From Archangium gephyra (GTDB lineage: Bacteria > Myxococcota > Myxococcia > Myxococcales > Myxococcaceae), in assembly GCF_001027285.1 (NCBI RefSeq), contig NZ_CP011509.1:2364501-2428500 (forward strand): a stretch of 64,000 bases of DNA. The letters are read 5' to 3'. Each line of letters starts with the position of its first letter. The stretch's first letter is position 1. Below, in pieces: positions 58,093 to 64,000 of this stretch. Both the position numbers and the translations under genes were made by a program. Under the pieces are notes generated by a model. That model made no database searches and had not been told where the DNA came from. It saw only the letters and a program-made list of their open reading frames with translations.

Positions 58093-58736
58093 GGGCGGTC
58101 GTAGAGCAGGGCGACCGCCTGGATGGAGCCGCCATCCACGTGTCCCTCCGAGACGCGGACCTGCTCATGCCCCAGGCCGATGGCGTGGCCGATGGCGTGG
58201 AGGACGTCGTCGGTGCCAGACGTGTCGGCGAGCGTGAGGGGCTGCTCGCCGCCGGCCCGCCCGACGTAGGAGCGGCAGTCCTCTCCCCGGGTGAAGGCCA
58301 CGTAGTGGGGATGGCGCAAGGCGTTGTCAGGCGTCCGCTCGACGAAGCGGATTCCCGTCCGCTGCTGCCACTGCTGAAGGGCGGCGGTGACCCGCTCCGG
58401 GTGGGGGAGGTCCGGCGACACCGTGTAGGGGATGACGCCCTCGGGCCAGGCCTGACGGATGGCGAGAATGCCCATGCCCTCCAGTCGTGACGAGGGACCC
58501 GTCCGGGCGGAGATCCGCTCCTCGGCCTTCTCCATCAACCGGGTGGGCCCCAGGACGATGTCGTTCTCGAGAATGGCGAGGCCCCGGTCATCGGTGTAAC
58601 GAACCTCGAGCACCTGGCCGGAAGAGGCATCCCGCAGGTGGCCTTGGTGAACGGTGGACGGCGCGGCGAAGGCCGCTGTCGATAGGACAAGGCCCAGCGC
58701 GGAGACGGAGAGAGGGAGGAGGTTCTTCTTCGACAT
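58089..58736 (-). CDS. Degenerate astacin/metzincin-like exported protein
   Basis: 215 residues from ATG 58736 with a signal peptide ending AAFAA. Residues 86-195 resemble the start of an astacin catalytic domain (GILAIRQAWPEGVIPYTVSP, then ALQQWQQRTGIRFVERT). The zinc motif reads H180-A-I-G-H184-A-I-G-L-G-H190-E-Q; the catalytic Glu of H-E-x-x-H is Ala181. The protein ends 25 residues after this motif, without the Met-turn part. It keeps the three zinc histidines but should be proteolytically inactive. It may be a binding protein, or a decaying gene. Confidence 0.75.
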
Positions 58737-59021
58737 GGACGGCCCCTTATGGTCCGGGTCCGAGGACCCACGACAGGAAGAGGGCGTCCAGGGCGGGATG
58801 TGATGAACGGGGAATGTCCCGGGGACGCATACCCTTCGAGGCAGGGGAGTCAGGGCCTGTACGAGTGGCTGTCCACCCGCTCCCTCCACGGGCGGACGGA
58901 GTACGTCCAGAAGCCGTATCCCGGTGGGCGGCAGGGTGTACGTCCGCCTGGCACCGGCCGGGGGCACCGCTGAGCCTCCTGGAAGCGTGCACTCGCCGGG
59001 CATCCCATTAGACTGGGGCCC

Positions 59022-60104
59022 ATGTTTTCTTCTCGTGAGGAAGGGCGTGGCCCGGCCGCGCCGTCAGGACTCGTCTCGGTGGTCCGGCTCCCCCAGAGCT
59101 GGTTCATTCTCTGCGCCTCGCGCGAGCTGGGCCGCAAGCCGCTCGCGCGCATGCTGCAGGGCACGCCGCTCGTCCTCTTCCGCAACGAGGCCGGCAAGCC
59201 CGCCGCGCTGGTGGACCGTTGCCCCCACCGCAACGTGCCCCTGTCCATGGGCAAGGTGGTGGGCGGCCAGCTCCAGTGTGGCTACCACGGCTGGCGCTTC
59301 GACGCCGCCGGCCAGTGCCGCGCCATCCCCGGCCTGCTCGGCGAGCCCGGCGCGAAGTCCCGCTGCGCCTCCTCGCATGCCACGCGCGAGCAGGACGGCT
59401 TCGTCTGGGTGTACTCCACCCCCGGCGTCGAGCCCACGACCGAGCCCTACCGCTTCCCCCTGCTGGATGCCCACGGCTACAGCACCGTGCGCCGCACCCT
59501 GCGCGCGAAGGGCTCGCTGCACTCCCTGCTGGAGAACACGCTCGACGTGCCCCACACGGCCTTCCTTCACGGCGGCCTGTTCCGCACCGAGAAGAAGAAG
59601 AATGAAATCGACGTGGTGGTGCGCCGGGGCGCCGACCGCGTGGAGGCCGAGTACATCGGCGAGCCCCGTCCGGAGGGCCTCGCCGCCCGGCTGCTGGCCC
59701 CGGGGGGTGGCGTGGTGCAGCACTTCGACCGCTTCCTGCTGCCCTCCATCGCCCAGGTGGAGTACCGGCTCGGCGATGACAGCCACGTCATCATCACCTC
59801 GGCGATGACGCCCGCGGACGACTGGGACACGCTGGTGTACGCCGTCGTTACCTTCCGCATGCCGCTGCCGCACTGGCTGGTGAAGCCCTTCATCACCCCG
59901 GTGGCCCTGCACATCTTCGGGCAGGACGCCAAGATTCTGGAGCGCCAGACGGAGACCATCCGCCGCTTCGGCTCCGAGACGTTCGCCTCCACCGAGGTGG
60001 ACGTGCTCGGCCCGCCCATCCTCCGCCTGCTGCGCCAGGCCGAGCGCGAGAAGGTGGCCACCTCGGCCGAGGTGCAGGAGACGCGGCTGAAGATGCAGGT
60101 GTGA
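59022..60104 (+). CDS. Rieske non-haem iron oxygenase
   Basis: 360 residues. The Rieske [2Fe-2S] cluster is C-P-H-R (VDRCPHRNVPLSMGKVVGG) and C-G-Y-H (LQCGYHGWRFD). The mononuclear iron site N-x-x-D-x-x-H-x4-H is in ENTLDVPHTAFLHGG. The layout matches aromatic-ring or sterol-type Rieske oxygenases of the VanA/KshA class. No reductase or ferredoxin is adjacent, so electrons must come from elsewhere. Substrate unknown. Confidence 0.9.
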   Translation: MFSSREEGRGPAAPSGLVSVVRLPQSWFILCASRELGRKPLARMLQGTPLVLFRNEAGKPAALVDRCPHRNVPLSMGKVVGGQLQCGYHGWRFDAAGQCRAIPGLLGEPGAKSRCASSHATREQDGFVWVYSTPGVEPTTEPYRFPLLDAHGYSTVRRTLRAKGSLHSLLENTLDVPHTAFLHGGLFRTEKKKNEIDVVVRRGADRVEAEYIGEPRPEGLAARLLAPGGGVVQHFDRFLLPSIAQVEYRLGDDSHVIITSAMTPADDWDTLVYAVVTFRMPLPHWLVKPFITPVALHIFGQDAKILERQTETIRRFGSETFASTEVDVLGPPILRLLRQAEREKVATSAEVQETRLKMQV

Positions 60105-60228
60105 GCGGGGCGCTCCTGCGCGCCACCGGACAATTCGGGACCTTCCGGGCTGACCGAGTTTCCACCAGCGTACAGAGCCGCGAGAGGGGGCATGGCCGGA
60201 AGTCGGGGGGAATTGTCACCCTGCGGGC

Positions 60229-60831
60229 ATGCTCCCCACGCTGACCACCGAGAAACTCGTCTTCGCGCAGTCCGTGGATGCCCTCTTCGTGCGCGCCCTG
60301 GGACCGCACCTCTCGCGGGAGGGGCGGCGCCGGCTGAAGGACATGGGGCTGGACCTGAACGAGCCGCTGCGGCCGGCCTACGGGCTGGAGCTGTGGAAGG
60401 CCTTCCTGCGGGTGGCGGTGAGCGATGTCTTCCCGGCGGCCCCGCCCCAGGAGGCGTGGTGTGGCCTGGGCGAGCGCTACCTGCAGGGCTTCCGGCAGAC
60501 GGCGCAGGGGCGGGCGAGCATGTCGCTCGTGACGCGGCTGGGGCCGAGGCACACGCTGGAGCGCGTGCCGCACAACGTACGGGCCGGCAACAACTTCAAC
60601 GAGGTGCGGGTGGAGGAGCTGGGCACGCACGGGGCCACGCTGTGGATGAAGGACGTGGCCGCGGACAATCCCTTCTTCGCCTGTGGCTTCCTCGCCGAGA
60701 CGCTGCGCGCGGCGGGGGCGGGGGACATCTCCGTGCACCCGGTGGCCTTCGATGGCACGGCGGCCACCTTCCGGCTCACCTGGACGCACGCCGCCACCCG
60801 GCCGGCCGCCGCGGGGCTGACGCGGCGCTGA
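60229..60831 (+). CDS. DUF2378 (TIGR02265) family protein
   Basis: 200 residues. The start TEKLVFAQSVDALFVRALGP and the middle GLELWKAFLRVAVSDVFPAA with ERYLQGFRQTAQGRA are typical of the TIGR02265/DUF2378 family, which is known essentially from Myxococcales and expanded there. The C-terminal half is a compact beta-rich domain (TLWMKDVAADNPFFACGFLA). Biochemical function is not established. It is useful as a taxonomic marker for this window. Confidence 0.87.
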   Translation: MLPTLTTEKLVFAQSVDALFVRALGPHLSREGRRRLKDMGLDLNEPLRPAYGLELWKAFLRVAVSDVFPAAPPQEAWCGLGERYLQGFRQTAQGRASMSLVTRLGPRHTLERVPHNVRAGNNFNEVRVEELGTHGATLWMKDVAADNPFFACGFLAETLRAAGAGDISVHPVAFDGTAATFRLTWTHAATRPAAAGLTRR

Positions 60832-60834
60832 GCT

Positions 60835-61650
60835 TCAGGCGGCCAGGCGGCGCGTGAAGAACGACAGGATCTCATCCCGGGCGGCGCGGGTCGGCTCGCC
60901 CGCCGCGTCGATGAGGTGTGCCGTCACCACGCTGTGCGGGCTCCCGACGACGTGCTTGAAGAACGGTGGGGGCTCGGGGTTCGCCGCCTCATCGGGGAGG
61001 ACCTTCGCGACGAAGCGGTCTCCGAGCGCGGCGCTGTAGGCCGCGAACCGTTGCGCCGTGCAGAACCGATCCCCCGCGAACCGGTAGCCGAGCACCGTCA
61101 GGTCCTCGCGCTCGAGCCGCTCCTTCACGCGCGCGAGCTCCTCGGGGGCGATCTGGATTTCCCCTGGACTGTTCAGCGGCAGCGAGGGCTGGCAGAGCAC
61201 CGGGGCGATCATCGAGGACTCGAGCATCATGCTGAGCGCGAAGTTGCCGGTGAAGCACATGCCAATGGCTCCCACGCCCCGGCCACCGCACTGCTCGTGT
61301 GCGAGGCTCGCCAGCGCGCGCAGCCACTGCGTGACGGGGCTCGACTCATTCGCGGCGAACGCGCGGAACTCGGCGCTGACACACGCGCGCTGGAGCACGG
61401 CCTTTCCCTCCTCCGCATCCGGGAAGGCGCCGTCCCGCCCGAAGAGCGACGGCATGTAGACGGTGAAGCCGGCGTCCCGGACCCAGCGGCTGAAGCGGGC
61501 GACGTGAGGGCTGATGCCTGGCATCTCGGCCATGACGATCACCGCCGGACCCTTGCCGGTGACGTAGACCCCCTTGGTGTGGCCCTGCAGTGTGACTGAG
61601 CGGCGCTCGAAGTCGTCGAGCGGATCATCCGCCATCGGTTGCTTGCTCAT
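60835..61650 (-). CDS. Dienelactone hydrolase family protein
   Basis: 271 residues from ATG 61650; ATG 61653 is equally possible. Alpha/beta-hydrolase with the DLH-type nucleophile C132 in VGAIGMCFTGNFALSM, an oxyanion-side VIVMAEMPGISPHV (E42), and a C-terminal His in HSVVTAHLID. Members hydrolyse enol-lactones or related esters. The gene is convergent with the DUF2378 gene (3-base gap) and divergent from a GlxA-type regulator 75 bases away, which probably controls it. Confidence 0.87.
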   Translation of the reverse strand: MSKQPMADDPLDDFERRSVTLQGHTKGVYVTGKGPAVIVMAEMPGISPHVARFSRWVRDAGFTVYMPSLFGRDGAFPDAEEGKAVLQRACVSAEFRAFAANESSPVTQWLRALASLAHEQCGGRGVGAIGMCFTGNFALSMMLESSMIAPVLCQPSLPLNSPGEIQIAPEELARVKERLEREDLTVLGYRFAGDRFCTAQRFAAYSAALGDRFVAKVLPDEAANPEPPPFFKHVVGSPHSVVTAHLIDAAGEPTRAARDEILSFFTRRLAA

Positions 61651-61725
61651 CATGAGCGGAGAATGAGGGAGCGGGCCCTCACGCCCAAGTGGCAGGACTG
61701 ACAATCTTCGGTCTAGGCTTGCCAG

Positions 61726-62736
61726 ATGATCACACACCTGGTCTTCGACGGAGTCGCGGATGGTCCGATGGGCGTGGCCCTCGACATCGTGGGAACCGCG
61801 GCGCGGGTGGTGCGGGCGGGGCTCGTCACGCTCCCCCAGGGCCGTCTGGCGCCGCGTCAGAGGGTGGTGTCGGTGGATGGGGAGCCTGTCCGCACGGCGG
61901 CGGGACGCACGCTCGCGGTGGACGGTGCTCTGGGTCTGCGAGGACTGGGGCCGGGCGATGTCCTGGTGCTGCCGGGGCTGGGGATGGCGACGCCGCCCGA
62001 GCTCGCCGCCGCGCTCGAGCGCCCGGACATCGTGCGCGGCGTGGAGTGGGTGGCGCGCGCGGCCGCGAAGGGGGTGCTCGTCGCCGCGTCCTGCTCGGCG
62101 ACGTTCGTTCTCGCCGCCGCGCGTGTTCTCGATGGCCGGCGGGCGACGACCACCTGGTGGCTGGGCCCGGTGTTCACCCAGCGCTTTCCGCGTGTGAGCC
62201 TGCGCTCGGACCGCATGGTGGTCGAGTCGGGCGGCGTCTTCACCGCGGGCTCCGCGTTCGCGCATGCCGACCTCATGCTGGCGATCCTGGCTCATACCTT
62301 GAGCCCCTCGGTCGCGCACACGGTCGCCAGGTACCTCGTCCTCGACGAGCGCGAGTCGCAGGCGCGCTACATGGTGCTGGACCATCTCGGCAGCTCGGAC
62401 CCGGTGATTCGTCAGCTCGAGTCCTTCGTCACGTCCAACCTCGAACGGCAGAGCACGATCCACGAGATGGCTCGTGCCACGGCCACGTCGCCCCGAACAC
62501 TCGCGCGAAGGGTCGCGAAGGGGCTGGGGATGACGCCCCAACAGTTCGCACAACGGCTGCGGGTCGCCCAGGCGGTCCACCTGCTCGAGACAACGCAGCA
62601 CCCGGTCGACGAGGTGGCGGCGCGTGTCGGTTACGCCGACCCGGCTGCATTCCGGCGCGTTTTCCGCCGCGAGACCGGAGAGACACCGCGCGCGCGGCGC
62701 ACGCGCTCGACTCTCCGGGAAGCCGGAGCGCGCTAA
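61726..62736 (+). CDS. GlxA-type AraC family regulator (DJ-1/PfpI + HTH)
   Basis: 336 residues. An N-terminal DJ-1/PfpI-like domain (DVLVLPGLGMATPPELAAAL, then VLVAASCSATFVLAAARVLD with the nucleophile-elbow Cys) is followed by an AraC HTH from about 220 (IHEMARATATSPRTLARRVA, then VDEVAARVGYADPAAFRRVF). These regulators sense small amides or esters. It is divergent from the dienelactone hydrolase gene. Its TAA stop (62734-62736) coincides with the left end of a MITE-like element, so the original C-terminus may have been longer. Confidence 0.88.
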   Translation: MITHLVFDGVADGPMGVALDIVGTAARVVRAGLVTLPQGRLAPRQRVVSVDGEPVRTAAGRTLAVDGALGLRGLGPGDVLVLPGLGMATPPELAAALERPDIVRGVEWVARAAAKGVLVAASCSATFVLAAARVLDGRRATTTWWLGPVFTQRFPRVSLRSDRMVVESGGVFTAGSAFAHADLMLAILAHTLSPSVAHTVARYLVLDERESQARYMVLDHLGSSDPVIRQLESFVTSNLERQSTIHEMARATATSPRTLARRVAKGLGMTPQQFAQRLRVAQAVHLLETTQHPVDEVAARVGYADPAAFRRVFRRETGETPRARRTRSTLREAGAR

Positions 62737-62891
62737 GCCAGAAGGGGTCAGTCCTTTCAGGGGGGGAGGCTCTGGCCGCGATGTGGAGCAACTGGTCCGA
62801 TTGTCGGACCAGTCGGCACGCCGCGCGGCCGGAAGGTGCTCCGTGCTTTCCTGCAAGAGCACCCCTGAAGGAACTGACTTCCGCTGGCTTA
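62734..62891. mobile_element. MITE-like palindromic element with TA ends
   Basis: The first 30 bases (TAAGCCAGAAGGGGTCAGTC…) and last 30 bases, read in inverse (TAAGCCAGCGGAAGTCAGTT…), match at most positions, giving imperfect terminal inverted repeats. The element starts and ends with TA, as in Tc1/mariner-IS630 insertions. Inside is a perfect hairpin ACTGGTCCGA-TTG-TCGGACCAGT (62791-62813). It has no gene. Both ends read TAA inward into the flanking convergent genes and supply their stop codons. Confidence 0.75.
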
Positions 62892-64000
62892 GCCGTCGCC
62901 CATCGCGGCACTGCCGATCAGCCCCACCTCGTCCCGTTCCGTGGGCTCGCCCTGCTGGCCTTCTCCCCGCTGTACGAGGCCGCGCCGGTGTCCGGTAAGG
63001 CCTGGCTCGCCGGGCGCCGCTCGCACGACGTTGCGCGGATGACGGGCGTCCGGGGCGGCCTCTGAAGCCGGGGCTCGGCCCGTCAGGTCCTCCAGCACGC
63101 CCAGCATCCGGCCACGGCGCTCGCTGCCGGTGCCAGCCAGGGCACGCAGCGCATGCCGCCGCTCCGTGCCGTCCGGGGCCAGCACCCGGTACGTGAGCGA
63201 CACCTCGCCCGTGCCCGGGGTGCAGCGCGCGAGCCCCTCCGTCACCGCCTGCCGGTCCTCCGGATGCACCCGTGCGAGGAACGTCTCCAGCGGCTCCTCG
63301 GAGCCCAACGTCTTGAGCCCGAAGAAGGCCGCGGCTCCACGCTCCCAGCGCAGACGCCCCTCCGGCAGCCGCAGGTCCCACAGCGTCATCTGCGCGGCCG
63401 ACAGCGCCTCCAGCACCCGCGCCTCGTTCTGCCGCAGGGCCTCCTCCAGCAGCTTCAGGTCCGTGATGTCCCGGGAGATGCCGAAGAGGCCGAACACCAC
63501 CCCCGCCTCGTCGCGCAGCACGCCCTTGGTGGACAGCCACACGCGCTTGAAGGGCGCCGACTCGGACTCCTCGTAGGTGAAGGTCTGCCGGAAGGCGAGC
63601 ACCTCCCGGTCATGGGCGATGGTGGCGCGGGCCGCCTCGGGCGACCACAGCTGCGCGTCCGTGTAGCCGATGATGGCCTCGGCGGGCCGGCCCATCAGCC
63701 GCGAGCCGGCCGCGTTGATGCGCGTGTACCGGCCCTGCAAATCCTTGGTGTAGATGGCATCGGTGGCGCCCTGGAGCACGGCGTTGAAGAGGGCGCTGGC
63801 GCGCCGCGCGGCCTCGGAGGCGCGGTGGTGCGCCGTCATGTCCCGCAGGTAGACGAGCACCCCGCTGTCCGTGGGCACCGCCGTCCCCTCCAGGTGCAGG
63901 GCGTTGAAGCGCTCCTCGAAGTCCACGGAGGCCCCGGTGGCGAGCGCGCGTTGCACCTGGACGCGCAGCACCGAGCCCGGCTCCTCGGCGTACTCCTGCC
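62889..64000 (-). CDS. PAS-domain sensor protein (5' end beyond the window)
   Basis: The frame enters from the right edge as QEYAEEPGSVLRVQVQRALA and is open to a TAA at 62889. At least three PAS/PAC units are seen: GVLVYLRDMTAHHRASEAAR at the end of the first, FNAVLQGATDAIYTKDLQGR YTRINAAG with GLFGISRDITDLKLLEEALR, and LSAAQMTLWDLRLPEGRLRW with GVLEDLTGRAP. In relatives this is followed by a histidine-kinase domain. Here the last 55 residues (EAAPDARHPRNVVRAAPGEP…) resemble nothing and end at the MITE-like element, so the kinase part appears lost. Confidence 0.8.
   Translation of the reverse strand, partial: QEYAEEPGSVLRVQVQRALATGASVDFEERFNALHLEGTAVPTDSGVLVYLRDMTAHHRASEAARRASALFNAVLQGATDAIYTKDLQGRYTRINAAGSRLMGRPAEAIIGYTDAQLWSPEAARATIAHDREVLAFRQTFTYEESESAPFKRVWLSTKGVLRDEAGVVFGLFGISRDITDLKLLEEALRQNEARVLEALSAAQMTLWDLRLPEGRLRWERGAAAFFGLKTLGSEEPLETFLARVHPEDRQAVTEGLARCTPGTGEVSLTYRVLAPDGTERRHALRALAGTGSERRGRMLGVLEDLTGRAPASEAAPDARHPRNVVRAAPGEPGLTGHRRGLVQRGEGQQGEPTERDEVGLIGSAAMGDG

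Noticed and set aside
62892-63065. Plus-strand stretch reading AVAHRGTADQPHLVPF, reminiscent of PPOX/F420-type enzymes
   Set aside because: The match is short, there is no continuation or start, and the region is antisense to the PAS gene tail. Too weak to list as a gene remnant.
61654-63540. Minus-strand extension of the dienelactone hydrolase frame upstream of 61653
   Set aside because: It is antisense to the GlxA-type regulator and the MITE-like element and out of frame with the PAS gene; composition is that of a shadow.

Overview
The window looks like a chromosomal segment of a myxobacterium, probably of the Cystobacter/Archangium group. GC content and third-position GC are high, and there is a DUF2378/TIGR02265-type protein of the kind known from Myxococcales. 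Large secreted lipoproteins, a SitA-like lipoprotein toxin, a solitary MazF-like toxin and CheA/GAF/CheY signalling fit the same picture. The taxonomic call is inference from gene content; no rRNA or full-length tRNA gene was found.

Layout. 1-9.2 kb: secreted and lipoprotein genes on the minus strand (carboxypeptidase-regulatory-like repeats, a beta-propeller lipoprotein, a SnoaL-like protein, a three-segment membrane protein), then a phytanoyl-CoA-type dioxygenase, an NlpC/P60 hydrolase and a GFA/DUF6151 protein. 9.2-18.5 kb is a scarred accessory region. It holds a truncated zinc-ribbon gene running into 28-bp repeats, IS91-type transposase fragments, a frameshifted REP-associated (RAYT-like) transposase, an IS66 remnant and, among them, a 1318-residue TIR-STAND NTPase that resembles antiphage or abortive-infection proteins. 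18.5-22.5 kb: a ybbP/ybbA ABC exporter divergent from a tesA-type esterase. 22.5-28.3 kb: a TetR regulator divergent from a four-gene operon (Baeyer-Villiger monooxygenase, SMP-30-like propeller hydrolase, SDR, Coq4-like protein), with near-identical palindromic operators between them.

28.3-35.3 kb: a secreted metzincin-type protease with a downstream companion, a VOC protein, a dihydroceramide delta-4 desaturase homologue, a membrane protein and several gene or RNA fragments. 35.2-38.9 kb: a MarR, NADP-oxidoreductase, SDR and quinone oxidoreductase block whose composition partly differs from its neighbours; it is bounded by two sequences resembling the 3' end of tmRNA. 38.9-41.3 kb: an MFS exporter divergent from a LysR regulator. 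41.3-46.1 kb: the solitary MazF/PemK-like toxin, a large lipoprotein and a cheA-GAF-cheY operon. 46.6-49.7 kb: sthA (soluble transhydrogenase) followed by a lipoprotein toxin/Imm26 immunity pair lying between two 75-bp copies of the sthA 3' end. This is the strongest structural novelty in the window.

49.7-64 kb: an Arg/Asp/Glu-rich exported protein divergent from an ECF sigma factor, a DUF2652 protein, a CopA-type P1B ATPase with duplicated YHS and metal-binding motifs, and a di-haem peroxidase / Tat-exported phosphoesterase / cytochrome c operon. After these come a degenerate astacin-like protein, a Rieske oxygenase, a DUF2378 protein, a dienelactone hydrolase divergent from a GlxA-type regulator, and a 158-bp MITE-like palindromic element. 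The ends of that element supply the stop codons of two convergent genes, the second being a PAS sensor that runs off the window end.

The main themes are kin or phage conflict (TIR-STAND, SitA-like toxin/immunity, MazF), repeated insertion and decay of mobile elements, and acquired redox or catabolic operons under local one-component regulators.
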